Below, one piece after another: positions 7,369 through 14,532 of a stretch of 14,532 bases of DNA. The DNA lies in contig PMXH01000158.1 in NCBI GenBank assembly GCA_003165855.1, forward strand, positions 1 through 14,532, written 5' to 3'. The notes beneath the pieces were generated by a model. The model was not told where the DNA came from, ran no database searches, and was given only the letters and a program-made list of their open reading frames with translations. The DNA comes from Acidobacteriaceae bacterium (GTDB lineage Bacteria; Acidobacteriota; Terriglobia; Terriglobales; Acidobacteriaceae). Position 1 is the first letter of the stretch; every line of letters starts with the position of its first letter. The position numbers were made by a program, and so were the translations under genes.

Positions 7369-8760
7369 ATGGTTTACCATTGCACCCGCATGCCCGGCTT
7401 TGTCCCTGAGCCCCAATCCGACCTCGTCCACGAACAAGGTCTCCACCATCAGCTCACCGTCGGCCAAATGACCATGGTCGCCGTCGGCGGCTCCATCGGC
7501 ACCGGACTTCTCCTCGGCTCCGCCGCCGCCCTTGAAATCGCCGGCCCCAGCGTCATCCTCAGCTACCTCGTCGCCGCCTTCATTGCCTACACCGTCTCCA
7601 TGGCTCTCGGAGAACTCTCCAGCATGCACCCCGCCGCCGGATCGTTCGGTCTCTACGGCGAGCTCTATCTCAATCAGTATCTGGGATTTCTCTGCCGCGC
7701 CGCCTATTGGGCCGCCATCGCTTTCTCCATCGGAGCCGAACTCACCGCCTCCGCCGCCTACATGGCCTACTGGTTCCCCGCCGTCCGCGGAGAACTCTGG
7801 GTCATTCTGTTTTCCGCTCTGCTGCTGATCGTCAATCTCCGCAGCGTGCTCGCCTTCGGACGCTTCGAATTCTGGTTCGCCATGATCAAGTTTGCCACCA
7901 TCGTGGCCTTCATCCTGGCCGGCGCGGCGCTGCTCCTCGGCGGCCGCGCAGCCCCGCAATACACCGCTCACGGCGGATTCCTCCCTAAAGGTCCCGTCGC
8001 ACCTTTACTCGCCGTATTCTGGGCCATCTACGCCTTCGGCGGCGTCGAGATGCTCGCCGTCACCACCGGCGAATCGCGGTCCTCAAAAGACATTCCCCGC
8101 GCCTCTCGTCTCACCTTTTTCCTGCTCGCCGGCGTCTACCTCGGCGCCATCACCGTGCTCGTCGGCGTCATGCCATGGAACCATGCCGGCGCCTCCGAGA
8201 GTCCGTTCGTTAGCGTGCTCCGCCTCGCCAAGGTCCCGGCCGCCGCCTTCTTCATGAATTTCGTCGTCCTCACCGCCGCCCTCTCCGGAGCCAATGCCAA
8301 ACTCTACGTCGCCTCCCGCCTGCTGTTTTCCATGGGCCGCACCGGATGGGCTCCCGCTCGCCTCGGCAAACTCAATGCCTCTGGCTCGCCCCGCCTGGCT
8401 TTGCTCGTCTCTTCCTACGGAATCGTGACCGCGCTCATCATCGAAAACTGGGCCCCCAAACAAGCCTTCCTTTACATCATGGGAGCCGCATTCTCCGGCC
8501 TCATCTTCTCCTGGGTCGTATCCCTGGCCGCACACATAAGCTTCCGCTGGCGCCTCACAGTTCAGCAAACGGCCGCCCTCCCCATGCGTTCTCCGTTTGG
8601 TCTCTGGGGATCAATCCTCGGCTTCGTCCTGGCCTCCGCCGCCGTCCTCCACACTCTTTTCGCAACCCGCATCAACGAAATCGGCGGCCTCATCTTCTTC
8701 GCCGCACTCACAATCGCTTACCTAATACTCAAACATCGCCGACAAGGATCGCCGCCCTGA
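7369..8760 (+). CDS. APC-superfamily amino acid permease
   Basis: A 463-residue integral membrane transporter from ATG 7369. GGGGA lies nine bases upstream. A second possible ATG at 7390 gives 456 residues and also fits the family; codons before 7369 are open but do not resemble the family. The first helix carries the substrate-binding loop GGSIGTGLLLGS, and the second region has GELSSMHPAAGSFGLYGELY. Both are typical of the AAT subgroup of amino acid/proton symporters (such as proline-, GABA- and aromatic amino acid permeases). About twelve hydrophobic segments are visible, among them WAIYAFGGVEMLAVTTGES with the usual helix-six acidic residue. It would import an amino acid into the cell, but the substrate cannot be named. 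It lies next to no catabolic gene. The coding strand is very C-rich. Confidence 0.92.
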   Translation: MVYHCTRMPGFVPEPQSDLVHEQGLHHQLTVGQMTMVAVGGSIGTGLLLGSAAALEIAGPSVILSYLVAAFIAYTVSMALGELSSMHPAAGSFGLYGELYLNQYLGFLCRAAYWAAIAFSIGAELTASAAYMAYWFPAVRGELWVILFSALLLIVNLRSVLAFGRFEFWFAMIKFATIVAFILAGAALLLGGRAAPQYTAHGGFLPKGPVAPLLAVFWAIYAFGGVEMLAVTTGESRSSKDIPRASRLTFFLLAGVYLGAITVLVGVMPWNHAGASESPFVSVLRLAKVPAAAFFMNFVVLTAALSGANAKLYVASRLLFSMGRTGWAPARLGKLNASGSPRLALLVSSYGIVTALIIENWAPKQAFLYIMGAAFSGLIFSWVVSLAAHISFRWRLTVQQTAALPMRSPFGLWGSILGFVLASAAVLHTLFATRINEIGGLIFFAALTIAYLILKHRRQGSPP

Positions 8761-8810
8761 AACCAAGGATGCGTGCCACCTCGATGCCGAAACCAAACCA
8801 GTCTAGGATT

Positions 8811-8840
8811 AACCTCTGTGTAACCCTGTGCCCTCTGTGT
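8811..8840. repeat. Three phased 10-bp 'ctctgtg' units
   Basis: aacctctgtg (8811-8820), taaccctgtg (8821-8830) and ccctctgtgt (8831-8840) are followed by ttaagg. It lies in the 217-base spacer between the permease and the GIDE-like gene. It is related to the repeats at 260, 1905 and 4462, with T in place of the second C. Confidence 0.7.
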
Positions 8841-8883
8841 TTAAGGTTCTAGACCCCGTCTCCGACGCCCCATTACCAACGTA

Positions 8884-8899
8884 AGCCCGCCGGGCCTTT
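8884..8899 (+). terminator. Weak hairpin with T-run after the permease
   Basis: GCCC-gcc-GGGC (8884-8894) is followed by cttttct. The stem is only four pairs with a three-base loop, so termination would be weak. It is the only terminator-like structure between the permease and the next gene. Confidence 0.25.
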
Positions 8900-8977
8900 T
8901 CTGCTGCCACCTTCCCGCCCGCTCCACTAGCCTCGATACAGGGGGCGTCCCCAAATCCCGCCCCCCGGACTCAACCA

Positions 8978-10159
8978 GTGATCCTCGCTGCACTATTTCT
9001 CCGTTCGCAGGACATCCGCCCCATCGCCTGGTGCGTGGTCGGACTCTGCGCCGGAATTTATCTCTTCTTCAACGGCTTCCGCCTCTTGCGCCGCCGTCAA
9101 CTCATCCTCAACACCCCGGTCTCCAAAATTCGCAGCGCATCCATCGGCATGGTCGAACTCAGCGGCCTCGCCGTAGGCCCCTACACCGTGAGCGCGCCCA
9201 TCACCGAACGCCCCTGCTACTACTACCGCACCCTCGTCTGGGAGTGGAAACGCCAGGGCAGAAGCAGCCAGTGGGTCAAAGTGGCAGCCGAGTGTATGCA
9301 TGTGCCCTTCTTTCTTGACGACAACACCGGCAAGATCATGGTCGACCCCCGCAGCGCCGAACTCGACCTCCATCGCGACTTCCAGCAGGAATTCTGCGAT
9401 TCTCTCTTCACCACCAAAGAGGAAGTTCCACCCAACGTCCGCACTCTTCTCTCGCGTCACGGCGTCAACACCACCAACAAAATCAAAGTCGAAGAGTTCT
9501 GCATCAAGCCCAAGAACGCGCTTTTCCTGCTCGGAACGCTGGACGAGAATCCCGGCCTTGAACTCACCCCTCAGGCCATTCCTGACGACGAACACAACAC
9601 TCTCGCCTTCGGCAAAGCCCTTTGGTCGAACCCTTTATCGGATGGCCTCGGACGCACTGCCCTGTCCTTCGTGACTGGAGACGGCAATGGCTTCGGCGGC
9701 CTCTCTCTGGCAGGTGGGCTTCAGCACGATCCAAAGTTCGACTCGACCTACGAGCAGGCACTGTCCACGGCATCGTCCCGCGTAGTCCGTCTCTCGCCAG
9801 ATCCAGCTTCCACAAAAGCTGCCGACATGACACAGCAGCAAAGAATCGCCGCCGCTCTCCTGAAAGCCGGCATCTCAAATCCAGCAGCCTGGACCGCCGC
9901 CGGAGTCACAACTTCGGCCACCACCGCCCCGGATCCAAACGGCTCCGCTCCCGGAACATCGCCCGCCGCCGACTTCGACCCCCACCCGCCCGTCGTCCTT
10001 ATGAAAGGAAAGAACAACCCAACCTTCCTCATCTCCTGGCGCAGCCAGCGTGAAATTGCCCGGTCCCTCGGCTGGAAATGCACTCTCATGATCTGGGGAG
10101 GTCCCGCTCTCTCCCTGCTCTGCCTCTACGGCCTGCTCTTCCTCACTCATTCGCTCTAG
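8978..10159 (+). CDS. GIDE/BAM-domain-like membrane protein
   Basis: A 393-residue protein starting at GTG 8978. The next in-frame ATG is residue 58 and would remove the first helix, so GTG is preferred despite a poor ribosome site. A hydrophobic segment at 15-33 is followed by GFRLLRRRQLILNTPVSKIR. Then comes a domain (about 45-190) with ERPCYYYRTLVWEW (77-90), FFLDDNTGKIMVDPRSAELDL (111-131) and KVEEFCIKPKNALFLLGTL (170-188). This order matches the bacterial GIDE domain, the 'BAM' domain of the mitochondrial E3 ligase MUL1/MAPL. Residues 195-345 are variable and Ala/Pro/Thr-rich. A second hydrophobic segment lies at 369-390. No RING finger is visible, so ubiquitin-ligase names passed on by annotation would be misleading. 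The short first tail and two helices suggest the domain faces one side of the membrane. Function unknown. Confidence 0.72.
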   Translation: MILAALFLRSQDIRPIAWCVVGLCAGIYLFFNGFRLLRRRQLILNTPVSKIRSASIGMVELSGLAVGPYTVSAPITERPCYYYRTLVWEWKRQGRSSQWVKVAAECMHVPFFLDDNTGKIMVDPRSAELDLHRDFQQEFCDSLFTTKEEVPPNVRTLLSRHGVNTTNKIKVEEFCIKPKNALFLLGTLDENPGLELTPQAIPDDEHNTLAFGKALWSNPLSDGLGRTALSFVTGDGNGFGGLSLAGGLQHDPKFDSTYEQALSTASSRVVRLSPDPASTKAADMTQQQRIAAALLKAGISNPAAWTAAGVTTSATTAPDPNGSAPGTSPAADFDPHPPVVLMKGKNNPTFLISWRSQREIARSLGWKCTLMIWGGPALSLLCLYGLLFLTHSL

Positions 10160-10173
10160 CACAGCCCGTGTGG

Positions 10174-10193
10174 CGCGGGCGCCCTCGCCCGCG
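10174..10193. repeat. GC hairpin, 8-bp stem
   Basis: CGCGGGCG (10174-10181) and CGCCCGCG (10186-10193) form a perfect 8-pair stem around the loop ccct. It is the first of three inverted repeats between the GIDE-like gene and the hydrolase, 14 bases after the stop. There is no T-run, so it could stabilise an mRNA end more readily than terminate. Probably a dispersed repeat. Confidence 0.65.
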
Positions 10194-10215
10194 TGCAGGC
10201 GGCGATTTTGGGTGG

Positions 10216-10235
10216 CGCAGCGGTTCACCGCTGCG
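10216..10235. repeat. GC hairpin, 8-9-bp stem
   Basis: CGCAGCGGT (10216-10224) and ACCGCTGCG (10227-10235) form a nearly closed stem with loop ttca. It is the second inverted repeat of the cluster. The motif 'agcggttcaccgct' looks like a recombining or copied repeat rather than a coding sequence. Confidence 0.6.
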
Positions 10236-10256
10236 ATAACTGTTCGTTTTGGATTT

Positions 10257-10268
10257 CGGCTTTAGCCG
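10257..10268. repeat. Short hairpin CGGC-ttta-GCCG
   Basis: CGGC (10257-10260) and GCCG (10265-10268) pair around ttta. It is the third and shortest inverted repeat of the cluster, 26 bases before the hydrolase start. It may fold in the leader of that mRNA. Confidence 0.4.
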
Positions 10269-10293
10269 CTGCGGTCTATTGGATAACTTCATT

Positions 10294-11505
10294 ATGAAAA
10301 CTAAATTTTATTTCTCTCTACTCATCGCATTCTCCCTGCTAACCACGATCACCTCTGCCCAGGCCCCCCACGAACGCACCATCGACGAAATCAAAACCGA
10401 AGCCATCCACCGCGCCGAGGTGGGCCAGTACCCGTTGATCGGTCTTGATGCGGGCGACGTGAAAGAAGCCTTCGAGAACATTCACACGGCCGACAAAGAC
10501 GAGTGGGCCGCGGGATTTATGCACGTGGCCGATCGCTACTTCAATGAAGCGAAGTCGCTGGAAAAATCAGATCCCGCCAAGGCGAACGCCGATTACATCC
10601 GGGCGTGGCGGCTTTACTCGTTCGGCCGCTGGCCCATTCCGGCTTCTCCCGGCAAGCAGCGCTCCTACGAAAAGGCCATCGAAGCTTTTCTCGCGCACGC
10701 GCGCTTCTTCGATCCGCCGCTCGAGGTCGTACGCATTCCTTTCGAAGGGAAGGAAATCATCGGCTACCTGCGCGTGCCGAAGAATGCGAAGGGCCCGGTG
10801 CCTCTGGTGATCGCGGTGAATGGTTTGGATAGCCGCAAGGAAGATCTGACCGAAAGCTTCGGCGCCATTCTACCTTTCGGAATCGCAGTTCTCGCAGTCG
10901 ATGGTCCCGGGACTGGACAGAACCCGGTGAAGGTAAGCGAGACGGCGGATCGCATGTTGTCGAAGGTCATCGACTACGCGCAATCGCGCCCGGAGATCGA
11001 TAAGAACCGCATCGCCATGCACGGCGTGAGCTGGGGAGCCTACTGGGCGACGAAAATGGCGATTGTCGAGCACGCCCGGCTGCGTGGCTGCAGCGCCCAG
11101 TCTCCGCCGGTAGATAAGTTCTTTCAGAGAGAGTTCCTGATGAACTCGCTGATGGGCAATCGCGAATATTTGTTCGATCAGGTTCCCGCGCTCATGAGCA
11201 TTCTCGACGGCGTTCACACGCTGGACGAAATGGGTGATTTTCTTCCGAAGCTCTCGCTGGTGAAACAAGGGCTGCTCGGCAAGCCGATGGCGCCGATGCT
11301 CATTCTGGCGGGAGTTTTCGACACGCAGGTTCCCATCGAAGACGAATATCTGCTGCTGAGCAAAGGCGACGTGCCGAAAGAAGCCTGGATCAATCCGCAC
11401 GGCGGTCATCTTGGCCGGCAAGTGGGAGTTTGGCCCGATCCGCGGATTTTCAAGGAAGTGATTATTCCCTGGTTAGTGAAAACGCTGGAGGCTCCGGCAA
11501 ACTAG
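10294..11505 (+). CDS. Exported alpha/beta hydrolase, FrsA-like / DHPON-hydrolase-like
   Basis: A 403-residue protein from ATG 10294. Starting there exposes a clear signal peptide, MKTKFYFSLLIAFSLLTTIT ending in SAQA before PHERT. An upstream in-frame ATG at 10249 would bury this signal behind 15 residues encoded by the repeat region and is rejected. A helical cap region (about 25-140) precedes the alpha/beta core. The core shows VDGPGTGQNP (202-211), the nucleophile elbow GVSWGAYWA with Ser246, the acid in LILAGVFDTQVP (Asp343) and the base in HGGHLG (His372). This layout fits the FrsA-like esterases and the C-C bond hydrolases related to 2,6-dihydroxypseudooxynicotine hydrolase. It probably acts in the periplasm or outside the cell; substrate unknown. 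It converges on the next gene with a 14-base gap. Confidence 0.85.
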   Translation: MKTKFYFSLLIAFSLLTTITSAQAPHERTIDEIKTEAIHRAEVGQYPLIGLDAGDVKEAFENIHTADKDEWAAGFMHVADRYFNEAKSLEKSDPAKANADYIRAWRLYSFGRWPIPASPGKQRSYEKAIEAFLAHARFFDPPLEVVRIPFEGKEIIGYLRVPKNAKGPVPLVIAVNGLDSRKEDLTESFGAILPFGIAVLAVDGPGTGQNPVKVSETADRMLSKVIDYAQSRPEIDKNRIAMHGVSWGAYWATKMAIVEHARLRGCSAQSPPVDKFFQREFLMNSLMGNREYLFDQVPALMSILDGVHTLDEMGDFLPKLSLVKQGLLGKPMAPMLILAGVFDTQVPIEDEYLLLSKGDVPKEAWINPHGGHLGRQVGVWPDPRIFKEVIIPWLVKTLEAPAN

Positions 11506-11519
11506 AATTCTGCCCAGGA

Positions 11520-11876
11520 CTATTTAAGGACGGTTATTGTTACCTCACAGGATATTGGCTCGCTAGAGACTTTGCTCGCGCAAGTGAGAGACACTTCGTC
11601 GGTGCTGGTCGCGGTAATGGTTTGGCGAAACTCAACGTACATCTCGCCATCGTTTTCGTATTTCAATAAGCACTCATTACCGTTCTTCTTAGGCTCGACG
11701 TTCGTACAAACCATGAGATTGCCTTCGTGAACTGGCTTATGATCCGCCTGATCTGCCTTGCCTGGCTGATTCTGCCAGCTTTTGAGAGTGTAGCTGGAGA
11801 CCGCCTTTGGCGTTTGTGACGCTGAAAAGCAAACCACTCCCGCAACGAGCAGCACTGCAATGAGGGCACGCGACAT
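11520..11876 (-). CDS. Small secreted cysteine-containing protein, unrecognised
   Basis: A 118-residue protein with a signal peptide (MSRALIAVLLVAGVVCFSAS), probably cleaved near residue 20. Cys16 is not in a lipobox because Val occupies the residue before it, so it is probably not a lipoprotein. The mature part has four cysteines (57, 69, 99, 110), enough for two disulfides, and beta-rich sequence such as EVTITVLK at the end. The upstream AGGAGG is 11 bases before the ATG, somewhat far for a typical ribosome site. It lies 62 bases after the ilvC stop on the same strand and converges with the hydrolase. A 10-base palindrome, gagaattctc, lies in that gap (11900-11909). No family recognised. 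Confidence 0.7.
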   Translation of the reverse strand: MSRALIAVLLVAGVVCFSASQTPKAVSSYTLKSWQNQPGKADQADHKPVHEGNLMVCTNVEPKKNGNECLLKYENDGEMYVEFRQTITATSTDEVSLTCASKVSSEPISCEVTITVLK

Positions 11877-11938
11877 TTCCAGAAATGCCTCCTGGCTGAG
11901 AGAATTCTCCTTAGTCGATCCTCAAACGTGATTGTCCG

Positions 11939-12973
11939 CTAGGCAGGCACCGGCGGATTCTTCCTGCCCTGCTTGACAGTCACCGGGTCGAGAAACGGCA
12001 TCATGCTGCGCAAGCGCTCGCCCACTCGCTCGATGGGGTGTTCCTGCTCGGACTGACGGGTAGCCTCAAACCATTCACGTCCGGATTCGTTTTCAGCGAT
12101 CCAGTTCCGAGCGTAGGTTCCGTCCTGGATTTCCTTCAGCATTTGCCGCATCACCTTCTTTGTTTCGTCCGTGACGATTCGCGGGCCGCCGGTGTAGTCT
12201 CCGTGTTCCGCAGTGTCGCTGATGGAATAACGCATGTAATTGAGTCCGCCGCGATACATCAGGTCCACGATGAGCTTTAGTTCGTGCAAGCACTCGAAGT
12301 AAGCAATCTCCGGCTGGTAGCCGGCCTCAACCAGCGTTTCAAAGCCGGCTTTCACTAGCGCGCTGGCTCCGCCGCATAACACGGCCTGCTCGCCGAAAAG
12401 ATCGGTTTCGGTCTCCTCGGTAAACGTGGTCTCAATTACCCCGGCACGCGTTGCGCCGATTGCTTTGGCATAGGAAAGCGCTAGCTGTTTGGCGGTTCCG
12501 CTGGCATCCTGATGCACGGCCAGGAGGGCGGGAGTGCCGCCGCCTTCGACGAACACCTCGCGCACGCGATGGCCGGGCGCCTTGGGCGCGATCATCGAAA
12601 CATCGATATCGGCGGGAGGAGTAATCGTCCCGAATCGAATGTTGAAGCCGTGGGCAAACATCAGGGTCTTCCCGGCCAACAAATGAGGAGCGATATCTCG
12701 TTTGTAGACGGCAGGCTGCGCCGTGTCGGGCACGAGGATCATGATGACGTCGGCCCACGCCGCGGCGTCACCGATAGAAGTCACGGTCAGTCCCACGGCC
12801 TGCGCCTTGGCCCGAGACTCGCTGGTAGGCGGAAGGCCAACCCGCACCTGCACGCCGCTGTCTTTCAGGTTGAGAGCATGGGCGTGCCCCTGCGAGCCGT
12901 AGCCGATGATGGCTACTTTCTTCGCGCGAATCAGGGACAGGTCGGCCGCATCTTCGTGATACAAGGTTGCCAT
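11939..12973 (-). CDS. ilvC: Ketol-acid reductoisomerase (IlvC), class I
   Basis: A 344-residue enzyme that isomerises and reduces acetolactate or acetohydroxybutyrate to the dihydroxy acids of valine, leucine and isoleucine synthesis, using Mg2+ and NAD(P)H. It has the dinucleotide motif [10 protein letters not shown] (24-33), the catalytic His108 in FAHGFNI, and the metal ligands Asp191 and Glu195 (ETDLFGEQ) and Glu227 and Glu231 (FECLHELK). [11 protein letters not shown] follows. The short length is that of class I. The cofactor loop reads [13 protein letters not shown] (45-57): it keeps the two serines that contact the 2'-phosphate in NADPH enzymes, but has Pro where Arg is common. AAGGA lies six bases before the ATG (12984-12980). 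It is the third gene of ilvB-ilvN-ilvC, 33 bases behind ilvN. Confidence 0.97.
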   Translation of the reverse strand: MATLYHEDAADLSLIRAKKVAIIGYGSQGHAHALNLKDSGVQVRVGLPPTSESRAKAQAVGLTVTSIGDAAAWADVIMILVPDTAQPAVYKRDIAPHLLAGKTLMFAHGFNIRFGTITPPADIDVSMIAPKAPGHRVREVFVEGGGTPALLAVHQDASGTAKQLALSYAKAIGATRAGVIETTFTEETETDLFGEQAVLCGGASALVKAGFETLVEAGYQPEIAYFECLHELKLIVDLMYRGGLNYMRYSISDTAEHGDYTGGPRIVTDETKKVMRQMLKEIQDGTYARNWIAENESGREWFEATRQSEQEHPIERVGERLRSMMPFLDPVTVKQGRKNPPVPA

Positions 12974-13006
12974 GGGTATTCCTTTCGAATAAGAGCTGCA
13001 CTACTT

Positions 13007-13558
13007 TTATACCGACTGCGAGAGATCATCATCAGCCGCCACTGTTGCCGTGGCTTCCGATGATGATACTGCGGCGAAAGGCTTGTTTCCACGCCGCATC
13101 GCGACGATTCCGGTACGCACCATTTCCAGGACGCCGTAAGGACGAAGCACTTCCAGCAGACCGTCGATCTTGTCTTCGCCGCCGGTGATTTCGATAATCA
13201 GCGACTCGGGTGCGACATCGACAACACGCGCCCGGAAAACGCTGGCCAGCTCTAACACGTGGGAGCGTGCCTCATGCGTGGCGGCGACTTTAATCATAGC
13301 CAGATCGCGAATGATCGCCGGAACGGTCGTAATGTTTTCCACCAGCAGCACGTTCACTAGCTTGTAGAGGTTAGCCTCGATACGGAGCGCCTGGTCGTGG
13401 TCGGCGTCAATGGTGATAGTCATACGCGACACTTCCGGTTTTTCCGTGCGCCCTACGGTGAGCGAGTCGATGTTGAAGGCGCGGCGGCGAAACAGCGACG
13501 CCACCCGGGTCAGCACTCCTGGCTTGTTTTCGACATATACCACGAATGTGTTCAGCAT
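13007..13558 (-). CDS. ilvN: Acetohydroxyacid synthase small (regulatory) subunit
   Basis: A 183-residue regulatory subunit that activates the catalytic IlvB subunit and confers feedback inhibition by valine. The N-terminal ACT domain (about 3-76) begins MLNTFVVYVENKPGVLTRVA. It keeps Asn11 and Gly14, the positions known to matter for valine binding in E. coli IlvH. FNIDSLTVGRTEKP and the C-terminal ALS small-subunit domain (about 85-158) with GGEDKIDGLLEVLRPYG follow. A Ser/Ala/Asp-rich tail of about 20 residues extends past the usual end. It starts 20 bases after the ilvB stop and no strong ribosome site is visible, so translational coupling is likely. The length is a little over that of IlvH. 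Confidence 0.96.
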   Translation of the reverse strand: MLNTFVVYVENKPGVLTRVASLFRRRAFNIDSLTVGRTEKPEVSRMTITIDADHDQALRIEANLYKLVNVLLVENITTVPAIIRDLAMIKVAATHEARSHVLELASVFRARVVDVAPESLIIEITGGEDKIDGLLEVLRPYGVLEMVRTGIVAMRRGNKPFAAVSSSEATATVAADDDLSQSV

Positions 13559-13578
13559 ATGGGGTTTGTCATCTTGGG

Positions 13579-14532
13579 TTATTCGTCGGCCGCGGTCTCC
13601 ACAATCGGGCTGGGACGCCGAATCATTTCGTGCAAAGCGGCGCCCGCCGCAACCATGGGATAAACGGTATCTTCCTGCTCGACCTGGAAATTAATCAGCA
13701 CGGGGCCATCGTGCTGGCGAGCCGATTGGACGGCGGGCACGACCTGAGAACGCTGAGTCACTGTAGCGTTCTGAATGCCGTAGGCACCGGCGACTTTCGC
13801 AAAGTCCGGGTTCAGCAGCGGTGTGGCTTGGTAGTTGCGTTCGTAGAAGAATTCCTGCCACTGCCGCACCATTCCCAGAAAGCCGTTGTTGATGATCGCA
13901 ATGTTGATCTTGAGATTCTCCTGCACAATAGTCGCAAGTTCGCACATGGTCATTTGGAAGCCGCCGTCGCCAACTACGACCCAAACCTCGGCCTCCGGAC
14001 GTGCGACCTTTACTCCAATCGCCGCAGGCAACGCGAATCCCATCGTCCCCAAGCCTCCGGAGGTGATCAGTGAACGCGGCTCCTCGTGCTTGTAGTATTG
14101 CGCTTCCCACATCTGATGCTGGCCGACATCGGTCACGACCACGGTGTTGCTGCCTCGCGCCTGCCGCCAAAGGTCGTTGATAACATGCGCGGCATAGAGA
14201 TGGCCGCTATCCGGCAGGTTCTGAATATCGCGGACTGCGGAGTCACCTTTCAGCCGATCGATAAGATCCAGCCAATCGCTGCGATCAATGGATTCGATCT
14301 TGGGTAACATGGCATGCAGGACCTCCCGCAGATCACCCACCAGCGCAACATCAACCTTCACGTTCTTGTTGATCTCGCACGGATCGATCTCCACATGAAT
14401 CTTTTTGGCATTGGGCGCGTAGGTTTTCAGGTTCCCAGTAACGCGATCATCGAAGCGCATGCCGAGCGCAATGAGCAAGTCGGCTTCTTGAATGGTGTGG
14501 TTTACCCAGGCCTCGCCGTGCATCCCCATCAT
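13579..14532 (-). CDS. ilvB: Acetohydroxyacid synthase large (catalytic) subunit, C-terminal half (cut by window edge)
   Basis: The visible 317 residues are the C-terminal half of a protein normally near 560-600 residues; the start lies beyond 14532. It condenses pyruvate with pyruvate or 2-oxobutyrate, using thiamine diphosphate, Mg2+ and FAD. MRFDDRVTGN (25-34) belongs to the central FAD-binding domain. The pyrophosphate-binding domain has DVGQHQMWEAQYY (135-147), SGGLGTMGFALPAAIG (158-173) and the TPP/Mg motif from GDGGFQM (188-194) to INN (214-216). GFLGMVRQWQEFFYERNY is the usual AHAS active-site segment. The residue order is standard and no defect is seen. It is the first gene of ilvB-ilvN-ilvC, and any promoter or attenuator lies outside the window. 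Confidence 0.96.
   Translation of the reverse strand: MMGMHGEAWVNHTIQEADLLIALGMRFDDRVTGNLKTYAPNAKKIHVEIDPCEINKNVKVDVALVGDLREVLHAMLPKIESIDRSDWLDLIDRLKGDSAVRDIQNLPDSGHLYAAHVINDLWRQARGSNTVVVTDVGQHQMWEAQYYKHEEPRSLITSGGLGTMGFALPAAIGVKVARPEAEVWVVVGDGGFQMTMCELATIVQENLKINIAIINNGFLGMVRQWQEFFYERNYQATPLLNPDFAKVAGAYGIQNATVTQRSQVVPAVQSARQHDGPVLINFQVEQEDTVYPMVAAGAALHEMIRRPSPIVETAADE

Noticed and set aside
7255..7971. 238-codon minus-strand ORF over the permease start
   Set aside because: Gly/Asp/Glu-rich composition is the usual reverse reading of C-rich codons; the permease frame is convincing.
260..8840. CRISPR array from short direct repeats
   Set aside because: Units of 8-10 bases with no spacers and no cas genes.
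10249..10293. Upstream start of the exported hydrolase
   Set aside because: It would place 15 residues encoded by a repeat hairpin in front of an otherwise perfect signal peptide.
11900..11909. Palindrome gagaattctc upstream of the small secreted protein
   Set aside because: Ten bases of perfect symmetry occur by chance in a window of this size, and nothing else supports a binding site.

Overview
The window looks like chromosomal DNA of a soil bacterium of the Acidobacteriota type. This is inferred from the GC-rich genes with G/C-ending codons, the mix of housekeeping and small membrane genes, and the short 'ccgtg'-type tandem repeats between genes. No marker gene proves the taxon. No mobile element, CRISPR array, rRNA or tRNA was seen.

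Left part (1-3905, all minus strand): the window opens with the first 26 codons of the replicative helicase gene dnaB, with a plausible sigma70-type promoter upstream. Next comes a likely transcription unit reading leftward: thiolase (3134-1935), a 98-residue three-helix membrane protein (1877-1581), 3-hydroxybutyryl-CoA dehydrogenase (1566-673) and a small membrane zinc-ribbon protein (647-297). The two enzymes catalyse neighbouring steps of short-chain acyl-CoA metabolism. A further unrecognised membrane protein lies just upstream (3881-3219).

Middle part (3963-10159): a VOC/glyoxalase-fold protein on plus converges with a very large minus-strand protein (4498-7119) made of TPR-like helices, a GAF domain and a GGDEF-like domain whose signature motif is lost. 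Divergent from it is an APC-family amino acid permease, followed by a bacterial GIDE/BAM-like membrane protein.

Right part (10160-14532): a spacer with three hairpins leads into an exported FrsA-like alpha/beta hydrolase. It converges on a small secreted cysteine-containing protein, which lies behind the branched-chain amino acid operon ilvB(partial)-ilvN-ilvC on minus. IlvB and IlvN form acetohydroxyacid synthase and IlvC performs the next step.

The points most worth a second look are the degenerate TPR-GAF-GGDEF protein, the GIDE-like protein without a RING finger, the phased 8- and 10-bp intergenic repeats, the hairpin cluster at 10174-10268, and a pair of TTGCAA palindromes one helical turn apart before the permease. 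No complete new multi-gene system is evident.
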